A stretch of 64,000 nucleotides of DNA, taken from positions 1-64,000 of the forward strand of contig NZ_JAEKIA010000004.1 of the NCBI RefSeq assembly GCF_016405145.1, given 5' to 3'. The stretch comes from Schaalia cardiffensis (GTDB lineage Bacteria > Actinomycetota > Actinomycetes > Actinomycetales > Actinomycetaceae). The translations under genes and the position numbers were made by a program. Under the pieces are notes generated by a model. The model was not told where the DNA came from, ran no database searches, and was given only the letters and a program-made list of their open reading frames with translations. Below, one piece after another: positions 16,201-25,576 of this stretch. Within the stretch, counting starts at the first letter, position 1. Each line of letters begins with the position of its first letter.

Positions 16201-19048
16201 TGATGCCATGACCATCCGCCCGGATCGTGAAGTGTCGGTCGGTGTTCTGGTCAATGACATTGACGCGGACGGGGACACGATTTCCCTGGTCGAGGGGTCC
16301 CTGCTCGCCAGCAGCGAGGCTCTGGGGGCTCGTATTACGGGCACAAGCATCACCTTCACCTCTCCCAGGGACGAGGGCGATTACGCGGTCGCCTATCGGA
16401 TCTCCGACGGGAAAGGAGGCATGGACACGGGTAATCTGGCGATCCATGTTAAACGAGATGCTCCGCTGCAGGCCCCGATTGCACGCGACGATGTTGTCGC
16501 CATCTCCGAATTGCCTGCGAATAACGGCAAGGTCCGTGTCGCGGTGACGCAAAACGATGACGACCCGGATGGTGTTCTCGCCGACCTCAGCGTGTCAACG
16601 AACTCTCCCATCGCCTCGGTCGAGGGACACGAACTGCTCATCACTCCGGCTGAGAGCAGGACGCTGGTCGTCTACACGATTACGGACCGGGACGGTTTGA
16701 GTTCCTCTGCAGTCGTTTTCGTCCCAGGAATCAACCGGACGAACCCAGTGATCGATGAGACCCGCATTCCCCTGGAAGTGCGTGCCGGTGAAGACCTCAA
16801 TATCGACATCAACGACTATGTCATGGTGCGCACGGGGCGTAGCGCGCACATTGTGAATGCGAATTCCTTGACGAGTTCGGTCGGCATTGACCCCGGGATT
16901 GAACTCGTGGGGGACCATTCGATTAAGTTCCACGTCGCCAAGGATTACGTTGGGAAGAGTTCTCTCTCTTTTGAAGTCCGCGACGGCCTTGCAGATGATG
17001 ACTCTGCGCTTTCAGCCGTTTTGACGATCCCCATCAGAGTCAAAGCGACGAGCAACCATCCTCCGACGCTGACTCCCACAGCCATCAGAATCGCCGTGGG
17101 AGACGACCCGGTTTCCTACGATCTTTCCTTAATGGTCAACGATCCAGACGACGAAGACCCGAAGTCCTTCGCCTACTCCTTGGTGAAGAGCCCCGCCGGG
17201 GCGAGCGTGTCGCTCAGCGGGCACACTTTATCCGTTCAGGCTCTGGCCGGACAGCAAAAGGGCGACCTCGAACCCATTACGGTCACCGTCAATGACGGCT
17301 CGGGTGAGGTTGAAGCGCAGATTCCCGTGAAAATCGTGTCCTCCACTGCGGAGCTTGCACGTGCAACGGATATTGAGATCACTACCGCTAATGCTGGACA
17401 AGCGGTGACTGTTGATTTGACTCCCGCGCTGTTCAACCCCTTCAAAGAGACTCGGCTGCGCATCCATTCGGTGCAGTTCCAAGTTGGGGAGGGCACTTTG
17501 GATCCCGACCCCAAACGCTACGCTCTGACGATCACTCCGCAGGCGGGCAGGAGCGGGTCAATGGTCGTGACGTATAAGGTCGCTGATGCGACGGAGGACC
17601 CGTCGCGTTATGTGCAGGGCAAAATCATTTTGACTGTTCGCGATCGTCCTGCCCCTCCCACAGTGGTGAGAGCCTCTGTTGCGGGTGCCGGTAGGGCCCG
17701 AGTGTCCTTCACCCCTGGGGCGAATAACGGTGCGCAGATCGACCACTATGAGATGACGGATGTGACGACGGGGCAGAGCTACAGGTGTGCGACGGCTCTG
17801 TGTGAGGCATCCGGTTTGCGTAATGGTGAGGAGCACGCTTTCACGGTTCGCGCTCATAACGAGGTCGGATATTCGGATCCTTCTGCCGTGTCGAACTACG
17901 AACTCATTGACGCGGTCCCCGGTAAAGTGCCCACGCCGACGATTGAAGCGGGGGATCGTGAACTCGTGGTCTCTTGGGCTCCCCCGCACAATGAGGGCTC
18001 TGCGATCACGAGGTACACGCTGAGCATTGCCGGGGTGGATGGAATCAGGACCCAGGAAGTGACCTCCACGAGCGCCGTCGTGAGGGGCTTGAGGAACGGC
18101 CAGTCCTACACTCTCAGCGTTGTCGCCCACAATAGGGCGAAGGAGCCCTCGCAAAGTTCGGATGGTGCCATTGGTACCCCCTATGGTTTCCCTGATACGC
18201 CGAGCTCGGTCACGGCCACTGTGATTGAAGCGAGTGCTGACGGGCAGAGCGCGACCGTGCAGGTGTCCTGGAATCGGGGTAGTCCTGAGGATTCTGATTG
18301 GGGTAACACCACGGTGAGTGTCGGGGGGATCTCGACAAGCGTTGATAAGAACCAGGTGTCGGCGGTCATTGGCGGTGTTGTGCCGGAAATCAGTCATGAG
18401 GTGAGGGTGCAGACCTCGAATATTCATGGCAACAAGTCCAATGTTGGCATATCGAGTGTGAAGGTGTCCACCATTCCCCTCGCGCCCGCCACCGATAATC
18501 TCAGGCTTGAACCGACGGGTGTGAAGGGAGAACTCAAGGTTCGTGGCCTGTCGAAGAGGGGTGGGCGTGGATACGATTCGAGCGACCTTCAGATCCACTA
18601 CGCGGTTGCGGGCCAGGCGTGCAACGCGAATAGCGAGATCCTCGACATGACGAGGATGAGCGTCAACTCGCACAGCAATGACCCCGTCTCCTATTCCTTC
18701 TGTCAGGTCGGTGTCGCTTCGACGGGTCATGCTTCGGTTTCTGAAACTGTGACGGCGCAAGCCGTGGCACCCGAATCGAAACCTGAGACTCCGACTTTGA
18801 CGGCGCCCCTCGTTTCAGCGTCGAGTATCACCGTCAAATGGAATGTCGAAACGGCAAGCCCGCCTGTCACAAGTGCGGTTCTGATTGTTGATGGTTCGCG
18901 GGTTCCAGTCGAATACAAGAATGGCGCTTACCCGCTTTCAGAGCTGGAAGCGGGTAAAGCCCATACTTTCGTTCTGGAGATTTCGAATGTGTGGGGTGCG
19001 AGCTCATCCGCGCCCCTGACAGTAGTCGCCCAGGGGGCTGGCGGTTGA
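13232..19048 (+). CDS. fn3: Giant membrane-anchored Ig-like / fibronectin type III protein
   Basis: A 1938-residue surface protein. ATG 13232 follows TGAGG; the longer frame upstream lies in repeats. A short basic N terminus precedes one membrane segment (about residues 23-41), and the rest is outside. Residues about 50-430 look like a beta-propeller sensor or lectin domain. From about 435 to 1450, at least nine cadherin/Ig-like (Big/VCBS type) repeats carry calcium-binding D-x-D-G-D signatures such as NDSDADGD, WIDPDGD, NDTDPNGD and NDIDADGD. Then come fibronectin type III domains (about 1500-1900; VSWAPPHNEGSAITRYTLSI is typical). It heads the MoxR-DUF58-transglutaminase-kinase cluster. A related fn3/AAA/DUF58/tgm/kinase/phosphatase cluster is known in bifidobacteria. 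Adhesion or sensing of the surface is the likely role. Confidence 0.9.
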   Translation: MTSRAASRHAASRSRRSLLQRTPAIIVIVFSMVISLLAVLSRGIETTEVNVDDGGIWVTNESKLMVGHMNYDARILDAAFLTQSTDFDIGQAEDTVTFSDFTSRSIAPVDVSSVALGAATSLPESAVAMQGGPAIGVIDPTEGNVWLSDATAPSSIAYTQETALKSGLEDGAIATSINGTVYALSAVAGELFTAQRTGAVIETHQTPVPGLSHTAELSLTVVGERAVGLDSASNTLILPNGELYDLTAEGISQGVVLQQPGPASDDVLLATTSGLFAVPLKGGHAKVLGTSPNELTGQAAAPVRHNRCAYAAWAVSGAYLRVCDDAAMNESSIVETLQGAGEIVFRTNRTRIVLNDIGNGSVWLPDENMVLMSDWDQVEKELIKNKTQEETPELSEEIADPERQEKNTPPEAVDDEFGIRPGRSTTLPVLNNDSDADGDVLTARALEAADFGRVVSTRGGRALQITDVDEQQTGTTSFVYEATDGEAADTATVTVSVHPWSVNEGPQQVRNPLIKIGAEAQIEYNVLSDWIDPDGDQIYLAGALASEGLSVQFSEDGTVSIKELGAGPGMKTIGIEVSDGRETTSGVLTLNVQEAGNLAPTANADFYVARVGEPLVLDPISNDTDPNGDALSLVAVSIAPVTTTLVPDLNLGTITFTGTAPGSYQFTYTVTDGPSTALGVIRVDVVDAEEKATPIAEDDLAVLPAGGSTLVAPLANDTDPAGGVLVVQSVEVDESLGLQVTLIDRHILRITAPSGLEDSVAFTYTVSNGQDTARAQVTVVPTRSRDVNEAPEVNPDSAKVRVGDLGSVAVLANDRSPAGLTMTLLTTLEDTTNRPEVGSAFVTGDLVRFEAGDTPGIVTVTYTVRDSAGNEASSTVTFEVIADSQTNSAPQPKALTAWAVTSEMTRIPVPLNGIDPDGDSVALVGIEQSPTKGTVELGTSWLEYTPSKGAKGTDVFTYIVEDRKGKQATARVRVGIAPPATRNQEPIAVDDAMTIRPDREVSVGVLVNDIDADGDTISLVEGSLLASSEALGARITGTSITFTSPRDEGDYAVAYRISDGKGGMDTGNLAIHVKRDAPLQAPIARDDVVAISELPANNGKVRVAVTQNDDDPDGVLADLSVSTNSPIASVEGHELLITPAESRTLVVYTITDRDGLSSSAVVFVPGINRTNPVIDETRIPLEVRAGEDLNIDINDYVMVRTGRSAHIVNANSLTSSVGIDPGIELVGDHSIKFHVAKDYVGKSSLSFEVRDGLADDDSALSAVLTIPIRVKATSNHPPTLTPTAIRIAVGDDPVSYDLSLMVNDPDDEDPKSFAYSLVKSPAGASVSLSGHTLSVQALAGQQKGDLEPITVTVNDGSGEVEAQIPVKIVSSTAELARATDIEITTANAGQAVTVDLTPALFNPFKETRLRIHSVQFQVGEGTLDPDPKRYALTITPQAGRSGSMVVTYKVADATEDPSRYVQGKIILTVRDRPAPPTVVRASVAGAGRARVSFTPGANNGAQIDHYEMTDVTTGQSYRCATALCEASGLRNGEEHAFTVRAHNEVGYSDPSAVSNYELIDAVPGKVPTPTIEAGDRELVVSWAPPHNEGSAITRYTLSIAGVDGIRTQEVTSTSAVVRGLRNGQSYTLSVVAHNRAKEPSQSSDGAIGTPYGFPDTPSSVTATVIEASADGQSATVQVSWNRGSPEDSDWGNTTVSVGGISTSVDKNQVSAVIGGVVPEISHEVRVQTSNIHGNKSNVGISSVKVSTIPLAPATDNLRLEPTGVKGELKVRGLSKRGGRGYDSSDLQIHYAVAGQACNANSEILDMTRMSVNSHSNDPVSYSFCQVGVASTGHASVSETVTAQAVAPESKPETPTLTAPLVSASSITVKWNVETASPPVTSAVLIVDGSRVPVEYKNGAYPLSELEAGKAHTFVLEISNVWGASSSAPLTVVAQGAGG

Positions 19049-19132
19049 TGTGGGCCAATAACTGTGGAGCGGAATAATCCCAGTCGCAAACTCGTGACGT
19101 GCTTTCAAAGATGACAAGGATCTAGGACCGAT

Positions 19133-20098
19133 ATGACGATCAGTATTCAAGATGCCACCCGATTCGCTCAGACCTTCGCAGGATTGGTGGAGGGGATCTC
19201 CACGGCTGTCCTCGATAAGGAGCATACGATCCGTCTGGCTCTGACGACGATGTTCGCAGGCGGGCATCTTCTCCTTGAAGATGCTCCCGGTACGGGCAAA
19301 ACCGCTTTGGCTCGCGCCATGTCGAAGGTCATCGACTCGAAAACCACTCGAATCCAGTTCACCCCCGACCTGCTGCCTTCCGATATCACCGGCGTCAATA
19401 TGTACGACCAGAAAACCGGTGATTGGCGATTTCACAGGGGCCCGATTTTCGCTGAAATCGTCCTGGCCGATGAGATCAATCGTGCTTCACCCAAGACTCA
19501 GTCGGCGCTCCTCGAAGTGATGGAGGAATCCCAGGTGACGGTCGACGGTGTGCGCCACCCTGCGCCCGCGCCCTTCATGGTGATCGCGACCCAGAACCCG
19601 ATCGAACAGGCCGGCACGTACCCCCTGCCTGAAGCACAGCTCGACCGTTTCCTCATGAAAACATCAATCGGCTACCCTTCGCGCGCAGCCATGATTGATG
19701 TCCTCAACGGAGCGGCTGCGCCCGACCGTTCACAACGAGTCAGGCCCCTGCTCAGAGCGGACCAGGTTGTTCGACTTTCTGAGCTTGCAGCCCTCAATCA
19801 CACGGATCGTGCAATTCTCGACTACATCGCCGCCCTGGCTGAAGCAACCAGAGCGGATGAGTCATCAACCCTGGGTGTCTCCACGAGAGGCGCAATCGGC
19901 ATGGCGCGCTGCATTCGCGTGTGGGCCGCCGCCCAGGGACGCAACTTCGTCTTGCCGGATGATGTCAAGGATCTCGCTGTTCCCGTGTGGGCGCACCGGA
20001 TCCTCGTCGACCCGGATGCTTCTTTCTCCGGGGCCACAGCCGAGGGCGTCATCAAGCGCGCCTTGACCACTGTTCCCGCACCGGCGGTGGGTGCCTGA
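19133..20098 (+). CDS. MoxR-family AAA+ ATPase
   Basis: A 321-residue MoxR ATPase. Walker A APGTGKT is at residues 51-57 and Walker B LADEIN at 111-116, followed by the MoxR-typical ATQNPIEQAGTYPLPEAQLDRF. MoxR proteins act as chaperone-like ATPases that mature or insert partner proteins, usually those with VWA or DUF58 domains. AGGA precedes ATG 19133. It is 84 bp downstream of the giant surface gene and runs directly into the DUF58 gene, so these act together. Confidence 0.95.
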   Translation: MTISIQDATRFAQTFAGLVEGISTAVLDKEHTIRLALTTMFAGGHLLLEDAPGTGKTALARAMSKVIDSKTTRIQFTPDLLPSDITGVNMYDQKTGDWRFHRGPIFAEIVLADEINRASPKTQSALLEVMEESQVTVDGVRHPAPAPFMVIATQNPIEQAGTYPLPEAQLDRFLMKTSIGYPSRAAMIDVLNGAAAPDRSQRVRPLLRADQVVRLSELAALNHTDRAILDYIAALAEATRADESSTLGVSTRGAIGMARCIRVWAAAQGRNFVLPDDVKDLAVPVWAHRILVDPDASFSGATAEGVIKRALTTVPAPAVGA

Positions 20099-20103
20099 CC
20101 CCG

Positions 20104-21351
20104 GTGGCTCTTACAGCTCGATTCGACAAGACCCGTGAGATGCTCGCCGAGAAGGCCCGTGAGATGCTCGCCGGGAAGACCCGCGTGCCCGCCCTCGTCC
20201 TCGCCTGGTTGAAGACCCCCACCCCCACAGGATGGGCCGTGCTCATCAGCGGGCTCCTCGCCGTGTGGATCGCCGCACAGTGGGGGTGGGTTGAGGCGTA
20301 CCTCATTGCGGCGATCTGCATGGTGGTTCTCCTCCTGGCCCTCGCACTCGTCATTTGGCCCACTCCCCACCAGATCACGATCGACTTGCCGAAGGAACGC
20401 ATCGTTGCCGGACAAAGCGCTGTTGGTGCGATCACGGTGACCAATACGCGCAATAGGCCCGTCTCTTCGGGAGTCATTGAGCTTCCCATCGGAAACGGGG
20501 TCGGACACTTCCTCGTTCCCCCACTGGGCCCCAGGGGCGAGTGGAATGAAATGTTCTCAGTCATCACTCGCCGACGAGGCCTGATCAGTATCGGTCCTGC
20601 CCGCTCGGTTCGCTCGGATGGTTTGGGATTGTTACGCCGGGTGCGTATCTGGGATCGGCCCGACATTCTTCGCGTCCACCCGCGGACCTTGAGACTCTCT
20701 TTCGATGCCACGGGATTCCAGATGGATGTCGAAGGCGTGACGACGGCGAAACTGTCCTCTTCGGATGTTTCTTTTCATGCTCTGCGCGATTACGAACCCG
20801 GTGATGACCGGCGCAACGTGCACTGGGTGTCCACTGCTCGCCTCGGTCGTCTCATCGTCCGCCAGTTTGAAGAGACGCGCCGCTCCCACCACATGATCAT
20901 CCTCGATACTGCGGCTCACGCTTGGCCGAGTGAGGCTTTCGAAACGGCGATCTCAGCTGGCGCTTCTCTCGCCCTCGCCGCTCTGGGAGCATCCCGCGCG
21001 GTGTCGATGAGCACTTCGAGCGGATGGGTGTCGACCACGTCGCCGGTACGCATGCTTGATGCTTTGACCGAGGTCGAGGCCAAGGATGCGATCGATATTG
21101 AGGACAGGGTGAGGCGCTGCGTCGAAGAGCGCGCCGGAGTGTCTGCGGTGACGATCATCGTGAACCCCAATGTTTCAGATGAACAGGCTTCACGTGTGGC
21201 GCGCCTGACGGGTGCGGACGTGTCGACCCTGGTCATTCGGATTCGTCCCGGCGCTTCGAGGCGTCGACGCAAACTCACTCGGGGTGTGCTGTTGGATTGT
21301 CCGTCTCTCGATGATCTGCCGCGATTGATCGCGAGGGGGGCGCTGGAATGA
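20104..21351 (+). CDS. DUF58 domain membrane protein
   Basis: A 415-residue DUF58 protein, partner of the MoxR ATPase upstream. Two adjacent hydrophobic segments lie at about residues 41-85. The DUF58 signature (LRDYEPGDDRRNVHWVSTAR) is at about 240-260. The start is uncertain: GTG 20104, 6 bp after the moxR stop, keeps a basic N-terminal stretch with a duplicated (A)REMLA(E/G)K motif, and ATG 20137 would also work. It overlaps the next gene by ATGA. Such proteins are associated with cell-envelope processes. Confidence 0.92.
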   Translation: MALTARFDKTREMLAEKAREMLAGKTRVPALVLAWLKTPTPTGWAVLISGLLAVWIAAQWGWVEAYLIAAICMVVLLLALALVIWPTPHQITIDLPKERIVAGQSAVGAITVTNTRNRPVSSGVIELPIGNGVGHFLVPPLGPRGEWNEMFSVITRRRGLISIGPARSVRSDGLGLLRRVRIWDRPDILRVHPRTLRLSFDATGFQMDVEGVTTAKLSSSDVSFHALRDYEPGDDRRNVHWVSTARLGRLIVRQFEETRRSHHMIILDTAAHAWPSEAFETAISAGASLALAALGASRAVSMSTSSGWVSTTSPVRMLDALTEVEAKDAIDIEDRVRRCVEERAGVSAVTIIVNPNVSDEQASRVARLTGADVSTLVIRIRPGASRRRRKLTRGVLLDCPSLDDLPRLIARGALE

Positions 21352-23978
21352 GTGTGCCCCCGAGTAGAGGCTCGCGTAGGGCGAGCATGCATCCTGGCGC
21401 GAAGAGCGCCGAGACGCGCGGGGCGGGTCGTGTCCGCCAACCGTGGTGGACCCTCCTCCTTCTTCTCCTCCTCTTCCTCGGCCCTATTGCCACTCACGGG
21501 CCGATCTTCGGTGACTATTCGGGGTTCATCGCAGCCACAGTCGGCGTCCTCGTCGGCTTGCTCATCTCAGCGGCGGCAACTCGTTGGAGATGGGATGCGC
21601 TTTCGGTCCTCGCGGCCCTGCTCGCTGCGTATCTCCTGCTCGGCGGTGGCCTCGCATTGGGGACGACGTGCCTGTTTGGGGTGATCCCGACGGGGCAGAC
21701 TCTCCAGCTTCTGGTCCTCGGTTCGGTCCAGTCATGGAAGGATCTGCTCACTCTCACTCCGCCCGCATCCTCCTATGTGGGGCCCGCCCTGGTCCCCTGG
21801 ATCAGTGGCCTCGTGTTGTCGACGTTCGCTGGGCTTGTGACGCTGCGTTGGGGGCGTGCAATCCTCGGGACTATTCCGATCATCCTCATGGGAGTCATTG
21901 GCATCGCTTTTGGCCCTTCGGGAACACATCCGAGGCTGTGGCCCGTCGTCATCTGGTGGGCGCTGGTTCTTCTGTGGTGGGCTGTGGCGGCTCTCAGGCG
22001 TCGTATCACCGTTGGCGAGGACATCATCATCGGTAAAGGTGCGAAGGCGAACACGATGAGCGCCACGGCCTCTTCGACGAGTACTCGTTCGCGCAGCGTC
22101 GTCAATCTTGGACGCAGACTCGTCTCGGCCCTGATTATGACGGGAATCGGAGTGGGGCTCGGCGTGCCAGCCACGATCGGATGGGGGCCTTGGGATTCGC
22201 GGATCGTTGCGCGAGACCTTGTTGAACCGCCGCTCGATCTTCGCGACTACCCTTCACCCTTGGCGGCGTTTCGCCACTACACGACAGATTTGGAGAGCAA
22301 GGAACTCCTGTCAGTCTCGGGGCTTCCCGAATCGGCGAGGGTGCGTTTCGCGGTTGTGGATGTCTACGATGGCACGACTTTCGGGATGAGCGGAGCGGAT
22401 GCTCACCCTGACTCGGGTTTTCGTTCCGTTGGTTCTCGTCTGCCCGAGCAGGCCATTGGCGAGGGCGCCGTGTTCGCTGAGATGCACATGAGGACATCGG
22501 GCCTCATTGGCCCGTGGGTGCCTTCGCTCGGAAACGTTCAGACTTTGAGGTTCACCGGTGAAAACGCGCGTGCGCTCCAGAAGGGTTTGCACGCCAATTC
22601 GTGGTCCGATTCAGCTTTGACGACTGGGCCGAACTCCTCCATGGACTACGCCATCACCTCGTATATCGAGCCGAAACCTTCGGATGGTCAACTGGCCGAT
22701 GTTGAAACTCTTGCCTTTCACGGTTTTGATGAGAAGGTTCCCGAGGATGTCGCTCAATTGGCGACTACGGTCACCGCGAAGGAGCAGTCGCCTTTGGCGA
22801 GGGTTCGCGCGATTGAACGCTACTTGTCGGAGAATGGTTTTTATTCGAACGAGGACGCAGCCCATTCGCGTCCAGGACACCGTGCTGACCGTCTCCAGCG
22901 GATGCTCGAAGCTGAACAGCTCATTGGCGATGATGAACAGTACGCGACCCTCATGGCGCTCATGCTCCACTCCCTGGGAATCAATGCCAGGGTCGTGATG
23001 GGCTTCTACTCGCAGGAGACCTTTGGGGATGTGGTCTTTTACGGCTCTGATATGCGCATGTGGGTGGAGGTCGAGTTCGAGGGGGTCGGTTGGGGTGTTT
23101 TCGATCCGACTCCGCCGCGCGACCAGAAACCGCAGACTGAGGTGCCTGAACCGAAGTCGGTGCCCCGCCCGCAGGTCTTGCAACCGCCTGAGCCTCCCGA
23201 GGATCCGACGGAGTTGCCGCCTGTGACTTCGGATCGTGATACGGAGTCCGAGGACGATGATCGCTTCGAGATTCCCTGGAAGGCGATCGCCGGTGTTTCG
23301 GGGTTGCTTCTTGTGCTCATTGGCCCGATTGTGGTGATCGTGTTGGCGAAGGCGCTGCGTCGTCGTGCGCGTCGCCGGGGCCCGGATCCTCATGCTGTTT
23401 TGGTTGGTTCGTGGGACGAGGTCGTCGATATGGCGACTGACGCGGGAATCACGGTGAGTGTGAATAAGACCCGTCAAGAGACGGCGTGGGAGTTGACGAG
23501 TCTGTGGTCGCAGCGCGCTGCTTCTTCGAGGGCCGCGGGCACCCAGGAGGGCGCGGCTGTTGGCACCCGGGAGGGCGAGGTCGCGGGCACCCGGGAGGGC
23601 AGGGCCGCTGGGCTCACCGCAGTTCCCGGGTGGACCCTGTTCGAGCAAGAGGTTCCCACGACCGTCGCCATTGCCCGGCGCGCAGATATCGCAGATTTCG
23701 CCGAAGACGCCGCATTCGGCTCGGAAGCGCTCCTGGCCTGGAAGGATGTCGATACTTTGCGTCGGGATCTCAGAGGTGGAATGAGAATACTGGGACGCAT
23801 CCGTTTCGCTTTGTCTCTCAGATCACTGCGCGCCCGGAATCGACGTGCGCTGGCCGCTCGCGCGGAGAAGAAGCGCCAAGCCGAGCAGGGCGATAATCCG
23901 AAACGCAGGGGTTCGCTTCCCTTCATGACGCGGCAATCGCCCAGAAAGAGGCAATCGCCTGGAAAGAGGTCCCGATGA
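21348..23978 (+). CDS. Transglutaminase-fold membrane protein with degenerate active site
   Basis: An 876-residue protein: basic N terminus, about six membrane segments up to residue 280, an extracellular domain, a transglutaminase-like core (about 490-595), a Pro/Glu linker, one membrane segment (about 648-670) and a cytoplasmic tail. In active members the core has G-x-C-E-x-F-A and D-x-H-A-W. Here the Cys position is Asp529 (IGDDEQYATLMALML) and the His position is Arg570 (SDMRMWVEV), while the final FDPTPP Asp remains. It is therefore probably non-catalytic. I recall similar losses in actinobacterial relatives. A TREG(E/R)xAG repeat lies in the tail. ATGA overlaps join it to both neighbours. 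Confidence 0.9.
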   Translation: MSVPPSRGSRRASMHPGAKSAETRGAGRVRQPWWTLLLLLLLFLGPIATHGPIFGDYSGFIAATVGVLVGLLISAAATRWRWDALSVLAALLAAYLLLGGGLALGTTCLFGVIPTGQTLQLLVLGSVQSWKDLLTLTPPASSYVGPALVPWISGLVLSTFAGLVTLRWGRAILGTIPIILMGVIGIAFGPSGTHPRLWPVVIWWALVLLWWAVAALRRRITVGEDIIIGKGAKANTMSATASSTSTRSRSVVNLGRRLVSALIMTGIGVGLGVPATIGWGPWDSRIVARDLVEPPLDLRDYPSPLAAFRHYTTDLESKELLSVSGLPESARVRFAVVDVYDGTTFGMSGADAHPDSGFRSVGSRLPEQAIGEGAVFAEMHMRTSGLIGPWVPSLGNVQTLRFTGENARALQKGLHANSWSDSALTTGPNSSMDYAITSYIEPKPSDGQLADVETLAFHGFDEKVPEDVAQLATTVTAKEQSPLARVRAIERYLSENGFYSNEDAAHSRPGHRADRLQRMLEAEQLIGDDEQYATLMALMLHSLGINARVVMGFYSQETFGDVVFYGSDMRMWVEVEFEGVGWGVFDPTPPRDQKPQTEVPEPKSVPRPQVLQPPEPPEDPTELPPVTSDRDTESEDDDRFEIPWKAIAGVSGLLLVLIGPIVVIVLAKALRRRARRRGPDPHAVLVGSWDEVVDMATDAGITVSVNKTRQETAWELTSLWSQRAASSRAAGTQEGAAVGTREGEVAGTREGRAAGLTAVPGWTLFEQEVPTTVAIARRADIADFAEDAAFGSEALLAWKDVDTLRRDLRGGMRILGRIRFALSLRSLRARNRRALAARAEKKRQAEQGDNPKRRGSLPFMTRQSPRKRQSPGKRSR

Positions 23979-25576
23979 CGCCTGTTTCGCCATCAGCAAT
24001 CGATTCTGCTCCTGAACTGCCTGGCTTTGAATGGGTCAGGCCCTTGGGTTCGGGGGGATTCGCGGACGTGCACCTCTACCATCAGCTTCTGCCCTCTCGT
24101 GATGTAGCGATTAAGGTTGTGCGCTCTCTCAACGATGAGCGGGGTGCCGCCGAGTTGCGACGCGAAGCGAATGCGATGACTGCGGTCGCGGGCCATCCGG
24201 CGATTGTTCCCCTGCACGGAGCGGGCACCGCTGAGGATGGGCGTCCGTTCTTGGTGATGGAGTATTGTCCGGTTGCTGATGTGGGCGAGCAAGTGCGAGC
24301 ACGCCCCATGTCAATCGACCAAGCTCTTGACGTTATGGTGCAGATTAGCGGTGGGGTTGAGATGCTTCATCGTGCGGGTATCGTGCACCGTGATATTAAG
24401 CCGGCGAATATCATGCTCGACTCATATGGGCGTCCCGTCCTCGCTGATTTCGGGGTTGCTTCTCCTATTGGTGTCCTCGCTGATGGTGTTCTTGACGGTT
24501 TCTCTGTTCTGTGGGCTCCACCTGAGCAACAGGATCAGCGGACCCATATTCATCCGACTCAAGACGTGTGGGCCTTAGCGAGTACGACGTGGACTCTTTT
24601 GACGGGTCGTAGTCCTTTCGAGGATCCCTTTGGGGATAATTCTGCTGTCGCCGTTGCTTCGAGGGTGCGTTCTGGACGTATTCGCGGCCTGGGGCGCGCG
24701 GATGCGCCTGAAGAGTTGGAGAAGGTCCTCCTCCGTGCGATGAGGCTTGATCCCTTGGAGCGAACGCCCTGCGCTGCCGAGTTCGGGCGGGCCCTCCAAG
24801 GGATTCAAAGGCTTATGGGAAGGCCTGTGACTCGTCTTGAGATTCGCGATCCGCGCCCTGAAGCCGCTTCGCCCCCTCCGGTGGGGATACTCGGTGGGGC
24901 TGCAGCGCTTGAGCAGCCGGATGAGCGGGGGTTTGCGCAGGCCGAGCAGGGCACGCGGCTGCGTTCATTTCCTTCAGTTGATCCCGATCGGACGAGGCTT
25001 CGTGCGAGGAGTTTTGATTTCGATTCAGGCGTTGAAGCTCATGCTGATGCGTGGAAAGAGCCGAGGTCGGCGACCACTGCGGGTCGAGTTGACGTTGCTC
25101 AGGAGGATGTGGAGCCTCGCCGGGTCTCCATGTGGGGGATTAGTGCCCTCGTTGTTGTGGCGGCGGTGATTGTTGCGGGCTTGGTTGTCGCGATGCTCAC
25201 CGGGGGAGGGCAGAGGGTCTCTGTGGCTCCAAGTCCTATAGATCAGGGAACTGAGGCTCTTGATCCGGTCGATGCCCCTCCGGCCCCGGTCACCTCGCTT
25301 TCAGGGAGGGTCGAGGACGGCAGGGTCACGTGGACGTGGATCGGGGCTGAAGAGTCTCGTTCTGATTCCCAATCGGAGCCGGGGTTTCGTGTTGCGAAGA
25401 CGGATCACTATGTGTACACGGCACTGAGGCCGGGTGAGGATCCGATTTTGAATAACATTGATGCGAATACTGTGACCTTGGTGGGGGTTCCGGGGGAGAA
25501 CTGTTTGCAGGTTGTTGCGGTTAGTGAGCGGGGGCGTCAATCCTCGGTGGTGGAGGAGTGCGTGAACGTCGAGTGA
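23975..25576 (+). CDS. Membrane Ser/Thr protein kinase
   Basis: A 533-residue Hanks-type kinase. The kinase domain (about residues 18-270) has the glycine loop GSGGFADV, catalytic Lys47 (VAIKVV), HRDIKPANIM with Asp140, DFG with Asp158, and a WAPPEQ variant of the APE motif. A linker follows, then one membrane segment (about 388-410) and an extracellular C-terminal domain of about 110 residues resembling a fibronectin type III fold, in place of PASTA repeats. ATG 23975 overlaps the upstream stop. A matching PP2C phosphatase and two FHA proteins are encoded in the adjacent ESX locus; they are plausible partners. Confidence 0.95.
   Translation: MTPVSPSAIDSAPELPGFEWVRPLGSGGFADVHLYHQLLPSRDVAIKVVRSLNDERGAAELRREANAMTAVAGHPAIVPLHGAGTAEDGRPFLVMEYCPVADVGEQVRARPMSIDQALDVMVQISGGVEMLHRAGIVHRDIKPANIMLDSYGRPVLADFGVASPIGVLADGVLDGFSVLWAPPEQQDQRTHIHPTQDVWALASTTWTLLTGRSPFEDPFGDNSAVAVASRVRSGRIRGLGRADAPEELEKVLLRAMRLDPLERTPCAAEFGRALQGIQRLMGRPVTRLEIRDPRPEAASPPPVGILGGAAALEQPDERGFAQAEQGTRLRSFPSVDPDRTRLRARSFDFDSGVEAHADAWKEPRSATTAGRVDVAQEDVEPRRVSMWGISALVVVAAVIVAGLVVAMLTGGGQRVSVAPSPIDQGTEALDPVDAPPAPVTSLSGRVEDGRVTWTWIGAEESRSDSQSEPGFRVAKTDHYVYTALRPGEDPILNNIDANTVTLVGVPGENCLQVVAVSERGRQSSVVEECVNVE

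Noticed and set aside
17558-18760. 400-codon minus-strand ORF opposite the giant surface gene
   Set aside because: Arg/His-rich composition typical of an antisense frame; the plus strand encodes clear fibronectin domains.
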